Under the pieces are notes generated by a model that was not told where the DNA came from, did no database searches, and saw only the letters and a program-made list of their open reading frames with translations. From Novispirillum itersonii (GTDB taxonomy: Bacteria; Pseudomonadota; Alphaproteobacteria; Rhodospirillales; Rhodospirillaceae), in assembly GCF_014205675.1 (NCBI RefSeq), contig NZ_JACIIX010000005.1:186923-250922 (forward strand): a DNA stretch of 64,000 nucleotides, in the 5' to 3' direction. The translations under genes and the position numbers were made by a program. The stretch's first letter is position 1, and the number at the start of each line of letters is the position of its first letter. Shown here one piece after another: positions 1-6,780 of this stretch.

Positions 1-350
1 GCTTTTCCTTTTTCCGCCACACAGACCCGGCCCCCGCCCCGGACCGGCCGCTGCGGCTTGCCATCAACCGCGAAATCGCCGCACACCTCCGCCTGCCGGA
101 CTCCCTGAGCACGGCAGAGGTCATTCAGGTCAACGACATCAGCCAGTCGGTCAAACTGCTGCTGTCCCGCCGGGTTGACTACATCGTCGCCTATGACGGC
201 AACATGCGTCTCCTGCCGGACGATGCCAGCAGACAGATCCGGCGGGCCGAGACCCTGCCCCCCGCCTTCGAGAAGCCGATTGCCATCACCTGCCACAACA
301 CGCCGCAGGCCGTCGCCTTCCTTACCCGCCTGACGGCGGCGGGGCGGTGA
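1..350 (+). CDS. C-terminal part of a periplasmic solute-binding-like protein (partial)
   Basis: The reading frame is open from the window edge to a TGA stop and encodes about 115 residues. The sequence (charged, with LRLAINRE, VNDISQSVKLLLSRRVDYIVAYDG and a closing AVAFLTRLTAAG helix) has the character of the second lobe of a bacterial extracellular solute-binding protein of the amino-acid-binding type (SBP_bac_3-like): a hydrophobic strand, a VDYIVAYD element and a short C-terminal helix. Such proteins bind a small ligand in the periplasm. The N-terminus, with any signal peptide, lies outside the window. There are no partner transporter genes here, so it may be a stand-alone sensor-type protein rather than a transporter subunit. 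Family assignment is tentative. Confidence 0.5.
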   Translation, partial: FSFFRHTDPAPAPDRPLRLAINREIAAHLRLPDSLSTAEVIQVNDISQSVKLLLSRRVDYIVAYDGNMRLLPDDASRQIRRAETLPPAFEKPIAITCHNTPQAVAFLTRLTAAGR

Positions 351-515
351 CATCCGCCGCCAGCCAGTGCCCGGCGATGGCATGGCCGAGGGCGCGGTAG
401 GCTTCCAGCGGGTCTTCATCAAAGAACTGGCCCGCGGTACTCTGATGCGGGAACGCCGGGTTCCCGGCGGCATAGGCATTCACCGATACGAGCAGGCCGT
501 GGGTCAGGGCCTTCA
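322..515 (-). pseudogene. Possible C-terminal remnant of an unknown protein
   Basis: Downstream of the carbonic anhydrase terminator, the minus strand keeps an open frame whose last roughly 60 residues look protein-like (LLVSVNAYAAGNPAFPHQ, then QFFDEDPLEAYRALGHAIAG). It ends by overlapping the 3' end of the preceding plus-strand gene. No convincing start codon or ribosome binding site precedes it, and the open frame upstream runs through the terminator hairpin. The most economical reading is a decayed 3' fragment of a gene. I recall similar QFFDE..EAYRALG endings in large patatin-like proteins, but cannot confirm this from sequence alone. Confidence 0.22.
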
Positions 516-527
516 GCGCCGGAAAAG

Positions 528-560
528 AAACAGGCCCCCGGGAAGAGTCCCGGAGGCCTG
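528..560 (-). terminator. Terminator of the carbonic anhydrase gene
   Basis: A long GC-rich inverted repeat (CAGGCC..CGGG with CCCG..GGCCTG, loop of about six) is followed on the minus strand by a T-rich run (TTTCTTTT). It lies about 30 bp after the stop of the minus-strand carbonic anhydrase gene, as expected for an intrinsic terminator. Confidence 0.75.
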
Positions 561-589
561 ACAAAAATCCGCACAGGGGACGGAAACGG

Positions 590-1468
590 TCAGCGGGTGA
601 TCCGCGACAGCAGGTCGGGGTCAATCACCAGAGTCCGGACGCCATGGGCGTGGTTTTCCTGAAACGGATTGTCCGCCAGCCATTTCCCCAGCGAGGTGAT
701 GTCCACCTTCAGCACCTTGGGGCGCACACTCCAGGTCACCTGAAAGGGGGACCCCGCCTTGTTATAACTGGGGCCGGTGGTTGACCCGGCATACTGGATC
801 GGCTGGCCCAGCGTCGTCGGCAGGTTCGGCACCTGATTCAGGCCGTTGATGGTCTCGATCTTGGCCAGTTTGGTGAAATCCGCCGCCTGCGGATCGTTGA
901 CCAGCACCGCCACCACCGCCTCAACCCGCAGCTCGGGGTTTTTCACCGTCTCGCTGAGGCAGGTGGCAAGGGTCGGCCCCACCGTCGCCTGCGCGGTGGA
1001 ATGGACGAAGTGGATCTCCACCGTATCGCCCGGCACCAGCTCGCCATGCTCGCTGGCCCCGATCTTGGTGCCGACCGGAGCCAGTTCGGCGGCACTCAGG
1101 GTGCCGTTATACCTGTACCCGGTGTCATTGCCCTGCCCGTCGCCGTTCCCGGCATAGGTGGTGAAATCCCCACCCTTGTGTTCCGCATTCTTGTGCAGGT
1201 GGATATCACACAGCGCCATTTCCGACGCCGGCGGGGCCAGCGTGAAAAGGCGGGGATTCCGGCCATCCAGCGCATCAAGATCGCGCGGGGCCTGCGGGCC
1301 ATACCCGGCCCCCTTGGTCGCCGCCGTCAAGGCCGCCCGTTGGGCAGCAATCTCGCTGTCCGGAACCGGGCCTGCGGACTGCGAGGCCTGCGCAACCGTA
1401 GATATGGACAGAACTGCAAGAAAAGAACCAAAAACTGCCGCCGCCACGTTGGAACGCACAGACATCAT
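590..1468 (-). CDS. Delta-class carbonic anhydrase, secreted
   Basis: The 292-residue protein starts with a signal peptide (hydrophobic residues about 8-22, AQA cleavage site near 28), so it is exported. The mature part matches the delta carbonic anhydrase family (CA_like, PF10563), recognised by the CDIHLHKNAEHKG block (about residues 87-99) and the later HGELVPGDTVEIHFVHST block (about 141-158). Their histidines are the expected zinc ligands. Family members interconvert CO2 and bicarbonate. Secretion suggests a role in inorganic carbon supply or pH control in the periplasm. It is monocistronic, with its own terminator and a gene-free 360-bp region upstream. The next methionine is one codon in and may be the true start. 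Confidence 0.82.
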   Translation of the reverse strand: MMSVRSNVAAAVFGSFLAVLSISTVAQASQSAGPVPDSEIAAQRAALTAATKGAGYGPQAPRDLDALDGRNPRLFTLAPPASEMALCDIHLHKNAEHKGGDFTTYAGNGDGQGNDTGYRYNGTLSAAELAPVGTKIGASEHGELVPGDTVEIHFVHSTAQATVGPTLATCLSETVKNPELRVEAVVAVLVNDPQAADFTKLAKIETINGLNQVPNLPTTLGQPIQYAGSTTGPSYNKAGSPFQVTWSVRPKVLKVDITSLGKWLADNPFQENHAHGVRTLVIDPDLLSRITR

Positions 1469-1829
1469 GGCAGGATCCTCCCGATTGAAATTCCCTGATC
1501 TTCTTCCCCTGAAGCGCTTTTCCCCTGATCATTTCATCAAGGATGGCCTCAGGACTCTTTCTTTCGGAAGGGTATCTTCAATTGATCCGCCCCCATAGAG
1601 AGAATTCCGGAAAATTCCCTCTCTGGGTATTTAGGATTACTGATCGCCGTGGCCCTGAGACCTCCCATTCAGGAAAGAAGCCGGGATCGCCATACCAGAC
1701 ACCAACACCCATTGGTAAAAATTAAAACACTTCACCCTTTATGCGTTTGTTTTTTGACTCCGACCTCCGTATGATCCCCGTCAGCAGCATCCTTATGGGG
1801 AAGGGCACTCTCCAGATGGATCAGATACC
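1469..1829. other. Intergenic region, no gene seen
   Basis: This is the divergent region between the carbonic anhydrase gene and the small collar-domain gene. It is more AT-rich than its surroundings, especially the last third. I see no ORF, RNA gene or repeat in it. It presumably holds the promoters of both flanking genes, but no well-spaced -35/-10 pair is clear enough to name. Confidence 0.4.
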
Positions 1830-2096
1830 ATGAGCCCTGACAGCTATACCGGTTCGATCAGCACGTTCCTTGGCAAACCGTCGCAGCTTCCGCCGGAGTG
1901 GATGCCCTGCAACGGTCAGACTCTCCTGATTACTCAGGCCACCATGCTGTACAGCATCATCGGCAACCGCTACGGCGGGTCCCCGGCTTCGCAGACCTTC
2001 GCCCTGCCGTCTTTCAACGCCAACGGGCAGCCGGATGCGCAGGGCCGCCTTGTGGTGATCTGCGTCGGCGGGCAGTATCCGGTCCTCAACGCGTGA
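1830..2096 (+). CDS. Small phage tail-collar domain protein (microcystin-dependent-protein-like)
   Basis: This 88-residue protein consists of little more than one tail collar domain (PF07484): TGSISTFLGKPSQLPPEWMPCNGQTLLI, then YSIIGNRYGGSPASQTFALPSFN and GRLVVIC. In phage tail fibres this domain forms the collar that connects the fibre to the tail. Bacterial homologues (MdpB/microcystin-dependent protein family) are usually about 170-200 residues and often come in tandem. Here it is a single, half-length copy with no phage genes nearby, and the usual longer C-terminal region is missing. It could be a domesticated tail-fibre piece or a truncated relic that is still translated. The function is unknown. 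Confidence 0.65.
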   Translation: MSPDSYTGSISTFLGKPSQLPPEWMPCNGQTLLITQATMLYSIIGNRYGGSPASQTFALPSFNANGQPDAQGRLVVICVGGQYPVLNA

Positions 2097-2118
2097 TCCG
2101 CATCAGCGGATCCGGCCT

Positions 2119-2145
2119 GCCTGAGGGGGATTTTCTCCCTCAGGC
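2119..2145. terminator. Hairpin between convergent genes
   Basis: A perfect CTGAGGG/CCCTCAG stem with an AT-rich loop lies between the convergent collar-domain and cation transporter genes and overlaps the transporter stop codon. It has no T-tract, so it may be a weak terminator or an mRNA 3' end stabiliser. Confidence 0.4.
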
Positions 2146-3057
2146 CCCGGCGATCCGGTCATCCAGACGCGGCTCGCGGATGCCGTCGGGGTCGAGGTGA
2201 ATGATCACCTCCGCCTTGGGGAAGGCGGCACAGATCGACCGTTCCACCTGATCGGCGATGACGTGGGCCTTGCGCAGCGGCAGGCTGCCATCCACCTCCA
2301 GATGCACCTGAATGAAATCCTGCAAGCCGCTGGAGCGGGTGCGCAGGTCATGCGCGCCGATCACCTGCGGGTGGCCGGTGGCCAACGCCATAATCCGTTC
2401 GCGGTCGGCATCGGGGAATTCGCGGTCCATCAACATGTTGAAGGACTCCCGCCCGATCTCCCACGCGCCCTTCAGCAGCAGCAGGGCGATGCCAAGGCCG
2501 AACACCGGGTCAATCCACGACCAGCCCAGCCATTTGCCCAGCCCCAGCGCCGCAATCACCGACAGGTTCATCAGCACGTCGCCGGTGTAATGCAGGCTGT
2601 CCGCCCCCACCGCCACCGATCCGGTGCGGCGCACCACATACTTCTGAAACTGCACCAGCCCGAGGGTCAGGGCGATGGACACCACCATCACCACCACCCC
2701 GGCCAGCTCCGCCTGCGGAATTTGCGGATCGCGGAAGCGGTCGATGATTTCCGACAGCAGGAACCCGGCGGACCCGGTGACAATCGCCGCCTGCACCATC
2801 CCGGCCAGCGCCTCCGCCTTGCCATGGCCGAAGCGGTGATCGGCATCGGCGGGCTGCACCGCATGGCGGACCGCCAGCAGATTGACCAGCGATGCCAGAC
2901 AATCCAGCGTGGAATCGGCGAGGCTGGACAGCATCGCCACCGACCCGGTCATCGCCCAGGCCACGGCCTTGATCGTCACCAGCGTGACCGCCACCCCGAC
3001 CGCCACCAGCGTGGCGGCGGTCATCAGGCGGACGGATCGGGGATCGACGGCGGACAT
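2140..3057 (-). CDS. Cation diffusion facilitator transporter, FieF/YiiP type
   Basis: This 305-residue inner-membrane protein has six predicted membrane helices (first 210 residues) and a cytoplasmic C-terminal domain (about 215-290) of the ferredoxin-like metal-binding type. The transport site is complete: DSTLD in helix 2 and HYTGD in helix 5 give the DD-HD set of Zn/Fe/Cd-exporting FieF-like members. Such proteins export divalent metal in exchange for protons. A His/Asp-rich tail (VIIHLDPDGI) is consistent with the C-terminal metal sites. It is followed upstream by pdxH on the same strand at a 60-bp distance, with the duplicated pdxH end in between. I see no metal-responsive operator. Confidence 0.88.
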   Translation of the reverse strand: MSAVDPRSVRLMTAATLVAVGVAVTLVTIKAVAWAMTGSVAMLSSLADSTLDCLASLVNLLAVRHAVQPADADHRFGHGKAEALAGMVQAAIVTGSAGFLLSEIIDRFRDPQIPQAELAGVVVMVVSIALTLGLVQFQKYVVRRTGSVAVGADSLHYTGDVLMNLSVIAALGLGKWLGWSWIDPVFGLGIALLLLKGAWEIGRESFNMLMDREFPDADRERIMALATGHPQVIGAHDLRTRSSGLQDFIQVHLEVDGSLPLRKAHVIADQVERSICAAFPKAEVIIHLDPDGIREPRLDDRIAGA

Positions 3058-3082
3058 CGGCGGATCCTTTCCCGGCAGACGC

Positions 3083-3130
3083 GGTTACGGGTACAGGCGG
3101 TTATGGATACAGGCGGTTATGGATACAGGC
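3083..3130. repeat. 16-bp tandem repeat, three copies, overlapping the end of pdxH
   Basis: Three head-to-tail copies of a 16-bp unit (GGTTATGGATACAGGC; the outermost copy has two changes). The innermost copy contains the last codons and TAA stop of pdxH on the minus strand (RLYP-stop), so the array is a tandem duplication of the gene's 3' end. Confidence 0.9.
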
Positions 3131-3719
3131 GCTCGGTGGACCAGCCGCCGTCGGCCTGCCGGGTGTAGACCACGCGGTCATGCAGGCGGAACGGCCGGTC
3201 TTTCCAGAACTCGATCCGCTGCGGCACCACCCGGAAGCCGGACCAGTGCGGCGGGCGCGGAATGCTGCCGATGGCATAGCGGGCGGCGTATTCGGCCACC
3301 CGGGCTTCCAGCTCGAACCGGCCCTTCAGCGGGCGGGACTGCTGCGACGCCCACGCACCGATGCGGGAATCACGCGGGCGGGAGTTGAAATATTCATCGG
3401 CCTCAGCCGCCGACACCTGTTCCACCGCGCCTTCCACCCGGATCTGGGCGCGCAGGCTTTTCCAGTGCAGGCACAGGGCGGCGTGCGGATTGGCCAGAAG
3501 CTGCTGGCCCTTGCGGCTTTCAAAATTGGTGTAGAACACAAAGCCGCGCTCATCGAAGCCCTTGAGCAGCACCATGCGCGAGGTCGGGCGGCCATCCGGG
3601 GTGCAGCTGGCAATGTTCATGGCGTTGGGGTCGTTGGGCTCGGAGGCTTCCGCCACCTTCAGCCACTGCCCGAACTGGACAAAGGGATCAAGATCGGCAT
3701 CAAGGGTCAGCGTGCTCAT
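3117..3719 (-). CDS. pdxH: Pyridoxamine 5'-phosphate oxidase
   Basis: This 200-residue FMN enzyme oxidises pyridoxine/pyridoxamine 5'-phosphate to pyridoxal 5'-phosphate, the last step of vitamin B6 synthesis and salvage. Family hallmarks are present: [25 protein letters not shown] (FMN-binding strand pair), [13 protein letters not shown], the [16 protein letters not shown] substrate loop, and the C-terminal [19 protein letters not shown] plus RLHDR signature. The open frame extends 61 codons upstream but that part is Cys-rich nonsense. The ATG chosen has a good AAGGA site and gives the usual family length. The 3' end is tandemly duplicated outside the coding region. Confidence 0.95.
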   Translation of the reverse strand: MSTLTLDADLDPFVQFGQWLKVAEASEPNDPNAMNIASCTPDGRPTSRMVLLKGFDERGFVFYTNFESRKGQQLLANPHAALCLHWKSLRAQIRVEGAVEQVSAAEADEYFNSRPRDSRIGAWASQQSRPLKGRFELEARVAEYAARYAIGSIPRPPHWSGFRVVPQRIEFWKDRPFRLHDRVVYTRQADGGWSTERLYP

Positions 3720-3989
3720 GACGGGGAGTCCTTCTGTACAGCAGACACACAGGGCGAAACAGCAGAAACAGGGCGAAGCCGGACCGGCGCAGGAACCTGC
3801 CGGTCTGCGCGTATAACCCCGATAACGGGGCAAAGCGGCACAACCCGACTCGCTGCCCCGGAGCATAGGCATTTCAGGCAAAATTTGCCATGGTTTCGCC
3901 ACGGTTATCCATTGTAATACATGCGGTTGCGAGCCATCTGCACCTTGAAGCCCCAGTCCCGTCGTTTCGTCCGCTCAGGATTTCTGACC

Positions 3990-4505
3990 ATGATCTCCGC
4001 CCCTGTCCGCGCTTCCGTCCGGGCCCCGCTGCGCAAGGCCGCCTTTGCGGTCTGCACCATCGCCCTTGCCCTGTCACTGACCGCCTGCGAAAGCGCCCGC
4101 AACGCCCCGAAACAGACCGCCGGCGGCCTGCTGGGCGGGGTTGGCGGTGCGGTGGTCGGGGCCCAGTTCGGCGGCGGCACCGGCAGGCTGGCAGCCACCG
4201 CCGCCGGGGCGGTTCTCGGGGCCTGGCTGGGGTCGGAAGTCGGCAAATCGCTGGATAGCGCCGACCGCGCCGCCCTGTCTCAGGCCCAGTCCAGCGCCTA
4301 TGCCGCCCCGGTCGGCCAGCCGATCACCTGGAACAATCCGCAGTCCGGCCATTATGGCTCCGTCACCCCCACCCGCGACGGCACCGCCGCCGATGGTGCC
4401 TACTGCCGTGAATTTCAGAACACCGTGACTATTGATGGCAAGACCGAGCATGCCTATGGTACGGCGTGCCGTCAGCCCGACGGCAGCTGGAAGATTGTGC
4501 AGTAA
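3990..4505 (+). CDS. Glycine-zipper lipoprotein, 17-kDa surface antigen family
   Basis: This 171-residue protein has a signal sequence ending in a lipobox (LTAC, Cys about residue 32), so it should be lipid-anchored, most likely in the outer membrane. Next comes a glycine-zipper (about 45-85: GGLLGGVGGAVVG, GRLAATAAGAVLGAWLGSEVG) that can span or associate with membrane, then a C-terminal domain with the family pattern YCREFQNTV..GK.EHAYGTACRQPDGSWKIV. This matches the Rickettsia 17-kDa antigen/RT0821 type, which helps maintain the envelope. An upstream in-frame ATG at 3921 would add 23 non-signal-like residues. The ATG used puts the signal peptide at the N-terminus. Confidence 0.82.
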   Translation: MISAPVRASVRAPLRKAAFAVCTIALALSLTACESARNAPKQTAGGLLGGVGGAVVGAQFGGGTGRLAATAAGAVLGAWLGSEVGKSLDSADRAALSQAQSSAYAAPVGQPITWNNPQSGHYGSVTPTRDGTAADGAYCREFQNTVTIDGKTEHAYGTACRQPDGSWKIVQ

Positions 4506-4566
4506 GCCGCGCCGCCTGCCCTGACGGGCGGGGCCCGGCCCCGTCTGTCAGGAGAACGGAGTTTCC

Positions 4567-5493
4567 ATGCGGGATCCCTATGAGGTTCTGGGCATCAGCC
4601 GGTCCGCCAGTGCCGAGGACATCAAGAAAACCTACCGCAAGCTGGCGCGCAGCCTGCACCCCGACCTTAACCCCGGGGATGCCAAGGCCGAGGAACGCTT
4701 CAAGGAAGTGACCGCCGCCTACGACCTGCTGTCGGACGAAACCCGGCGCGGCCGCTTCGACCGTGGGGAAATCAACCCCGACGGCACCGAGAAAATGCGC
4801 AACCCGTGGGGTAACGCCCGGGGTGGCCATGGCGGGCAGCGCGGCGGTTTCGGCTTCGACTCGATGTTTTCGGAAGACGACCTGTTTTCCGAGATGTTCC
4901 GCTCCGCCAGCCGCGGATCCGGCGGGCGGCAGCACAGCAGCCCGCGCAAGGGGGCCGATGTCCATTACTCCCTGACCGTCACCTTCGAGGAAGCGGCGCT
5001 GGGCGCGGCCCGCACCATCACCCTGACCAGCGGCAAGAAGATCAACGTCAAGGTGCCCCCGGCCTGCGAGGATGGCAAATCCCTGCGCCTGAAGGGCATG
5101 GGCAGCCCCGGCCAGCTCGGCGGGGCCGATGGCGATGCGCTGGTGGAAATCACCGTTGCCGCCCATCCGGTGTTCCGCCGCGACGGGCAGGACGTGATTG
5201 CCGACCTGCCGGTGACCCTGAAGGAAGCGGTGCTGGGGGCCAAAGTGGTGGTGCCGACCGTCGATGGCCGCGTCACCGTCTCCATCCCCGAAGGATCGAA
5301 CAGCGGCACCACCCTGCGCCTGCGGGGCCGGGGCATTCCCGCCGCTGCCAACAGCGAAACCCAGCGCGGCGACCAGTTGGTGCGCCTGCGTATCACCCTG
5401 CCCGACCCGCAGGACCCGGACCTGAAAGCATTCCTGTCCGGCTGGGAAGAACCCGGCACCAATCCCCGCGCCAAGCTGGGGATTGAAGAGTAA
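4567..5493 (+). CDS. DnaJ-family co-chaperone without zinc finger (CbpA/DjlA-like class B)
   Basis: This 308-residue protein has an N-terminal J domain (residues 1-66) with the HPD motif (LHPDLNP) that stimulates DnaK ATPase, then a Gly/Phe-rich linker (NPWGNARGGHGGQRGGFGFDSMF) and two C-terminal beta-barrel substrate-binding domains (about 125-290). The cysteine-rich zinc finger of DnaJ itself is absent, so this is a CbpA-type class B protein. It delivers unfolded clients to Hsp70. It stands about 60 bp after the lipoprotein gene and could be cotranscribed with it. No heat-shock promoter or CIRCE element is seen. Confidence 0.9.
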   Translation: MRDPYEVLGISRSASAEDIKKTYRKLARSLHPDLNPGDAKAEERFKEVTAAYDLLSDETRRGRFDRGEINPDGTEKMRNPWGNARGGHGGQRGGFGFDSMFSEDDLFSEMFRSASRGSGGRQHSSPRKGADVHYSLTVTFEEAALGAARTITLTSGKKINVKVPPACEDGKSLRLKGMGSPGQLGGADGDALVEITVAAHPVFRRDGQDVIADLPVTLKEAVLGAKVVVPTVDGRVTVSIPEGSNSGTTLRLRGRGIPAAANSETQRGDQLVRLRITLPDPQDPDLKAFLSGWEEPGTNPRAKLGIEE

Positions 5494-5505
5494 AGACCCC
5501 GCCCT

Positions 5506-5546
5506 CCCCCTTCAGGTCTGCCGGTGTGGCACCTGACGGGGGACGG
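5506..5546. terminator. Hairpin between convergent dnaJ-like and acetyltransferase genes
   Basis: CCCCC..CAGGT pairs with ACCTG..GGGGG around a GC-rich loop, between two convergent genes. There is a short T-run further on (TCTTTT) but not directly after the stem, so termination strength is uncertain. Confidence 0.45.
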
Positions 5547-5574
5547 GCCCGGTCTTTTACACGGTCTTGGGGGA

Positions 5575-6144
5575 TCAGGCCCCCGGCACCGTCTCCGCGC
5601 CCGCGCCAAGGGCCTTCTGCATGAACACCACATCCAGCCAGCGCCCGAACTTCAGCCCGGCGGCGGTGAACTTCCCGACGTGCTGGAAGCCCAGCGCGGT
5701 ATGCAGGCCAATCGATCCGACATTCCCGGAATCGCCGATCACCGCCACAATCTGGCGGTAGCCCCGGGCCTCGCACTCCGCCAGCAGCGCCGTCAGCAGC
5801 AGACGGCCAACGCCCTGCCCCTGCCGACCGGGGGCAATGTAGATGGAATCCTCGACCATAAACCGATAAGCGGAGCGTTCGCGGTACGGCCCGACATAGG
5901 CATACCCGGCCACGCTGCCATCAGCCGAATCCACCGCCACCAGATAGGGGTAGCCGCCGCCGAGAACCTTGGCGCGGCGGGCGGTCATCTCCGCCAGCGT
6001 GGGGGGATCTTCTTCAAAGGTGCCGGTGCCGGTCAACACATGGTGCTGATAGATGGCCTGAAGGGCGGGCAGATCGGCCTCTTCCGACGGACGGACCACA
6101 AGCGACGGGCGGGCGACAGGGGGGCGACAGGGGGGGGTGCTCAT
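5575..6144 (-). CDS. GNAT N-acetyltransferase, phosphinothricin/methionine sulfone acetyltransferase-like
   Basis: This 189-residue protein has the GNAT fold, with acetyl-CoA pyrophosphate loop RQGQGVGRLLL. It also has the specific pattern of the Pat/MddA group: IYQHHVLTGTGTFEEDPP near the start, YPYLVAV, GYAYVGPYRERSAYRFMVEDSIYI and IGLHTALGFQHVGKF near the end. Members acetylate phosphinothricin, methionine sulfone/sulfoximine or related amino acids, so a detoxifying role is plausible but the substrate is not readable from sequence. The start used has a GGAG site. The ATG five codons upstream lacks one. A small CGACAGGGG tandem duplication sits in the N-terminal codons. Confidence 0.82.
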   Translation of the reverse strand: MSTPPCRPPVARPSLVVRPSEEADLPALQAIYQHHVLTGTGTFEEDPPTLAEMTARRAKVLGGGYPYLVAVDSADGSVAGYAYVGPYRERSAYRFMVEDSIYIAPGRQGQGVGRLLLTALLAECEARGYRQIVAVIGDSGNVGSIGLHTALGFQHVGKFTAAGLKFGRWLDVVFMQKALGAGAETVPGA

Positions 6145-6300
6145 AAAACAGGCTCCCATACCGGAAAAACCGGGTGATGCATAAGGTTTACCCTTCTACC
6201 CCGCCCCCGCCGCAGCGGCCAGAGGGGGCGCTGAAACTTTTCTGAAAAAAGGTCTTGCATCAACCCGTTGGAATGGGTAAAAACCCGCCGTGCCTGCGAC

Positions 6301-6376
6301 GTCCCCATCGTCTAGAGGCCTAGGACACCGCCCTTTCACGGCGATAACCGGGGTTCGAATCCCCGTGGGGACGCCA
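6301..6376 (+). tRNA. tRNA-Glu (anticodon UUC)
   Basis: The 76-nt cloverleaf has an acceptor stem GTCCCCA pairing with TGGGGAC, a discriminator G and encoded CCA, a D-arm, an anticodon loop CTTTCAC (anticodon TTC) and T-arm CGGGGTTCGAATCCCCG. Its 3' side borders an AT-rich island with IS remnants, a common arrangement because tRNA genes are insertion hot spots. Confidence 0.97.
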
Positions 6377-6433
6377 CTCTCTGCGTAGAGTGCCACACTG
6401 CAAAGCACCGCTGAAGATAAGCTTCAGCCCCAA

Positions 6434-6460
6434 ACAAGGCCAGAGAGCCTTGTTTTTTCG
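6434..6460 (+). terminator. Terminator of tRNA-Glu
   Basis: Stem ACAAGGC / GCCTTGT with a six-base loop (CAGAGA) runs straight into TTTTTTCGTTTTT, a classic intrinsic terminator 58 bp after the tRNA. A second perfect hairpin, GCTGAAG/CTTCAGC, precedes it. Confidence 0.9.
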
Positions 6461-6537
6461 TTTTTGGCGCTCAGGCTGGATACTCTCGAAAATCGCGCTT
6501 TCTTTGTTTCCAGTGAATGCTGGGACATTCTTTAAGT

Positions 6538-6705
6538 GAACCAGCCAATCCAGCTATCCAACGGATCACCCTCCGCAGAAAGCGCTTCAAAACCCTTCTC
6601 AAGACCCCAGAACCCCGCCTGACCTGCCATCTGCACCTCCCGGCATCGACACCAGAAGGCGAATCATACATTCAGCCGAAAGGCCAGTTTCCGGAGGCGT
6701 CCACA
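6538..6705 (-). mobile_element. 5' remnant of an IS5-family element (left flank of the island)
   Basis: Read on the minus strand, this stretch reproduces the beginning of the IS5-type element found at the right side of the island. Both have a similar terminal sequence (TGGACRCCTCCGGAAACTGGCC), a CCGGGAGGTG ribosome-binding region, and a transposase start at 6630 reading MAGQAGFWGLEKGFEALSAEGDPL before the similarity ends. Only the first roughly 30 codons remain. Its orientation is opposite to the right-hand copy, so the two IS 5' ends face the cargo genes between them. Confidence 0.8.
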
Positions 6706-6711
6706 TTTCCG

Positions 6712-6739
6712 TTGCACATAAAAGGTCGCGCGATATACC
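6712..6739 (+). promoter_or_regulatory. Candidate sigma-70 promoter of the two-gene island operon
   Basis: TTGCAC, a 16-bp spacer and TATACC lie just inside the left IS remnant and about 40 bp before the first gene's start. The predicted transcript begins near 6746, leaving a short leader with the GGATAAGGG ribosome site. The prediction rests on sequence match alone. Confidence 0.4.
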
Positions 6740-6780
6740 CTCTCGATAGTTTATTTGGAAAAACTGCTCGGGATAAGGGT

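Noticed and set aside
1740..1790. Sigma-70 promoter TTGACT...TATGAT before the collar-domain gene
   Set aside because: The boxes are only about 10 bp apart, too close for a functional pair.
3720..3902. Extended N-terminus of pdxH
   Set aside because: Cys-rich, family-unlike residues; the inner ATG has an AAGGA site and gives the standard length.
6517..6780. N-terminal extension of the first island gene by 88 codons
   Set aside because: The DNA is the inverted 5' end of an IS5-type element; the internal ATG has a proper ribosome site and promoter.
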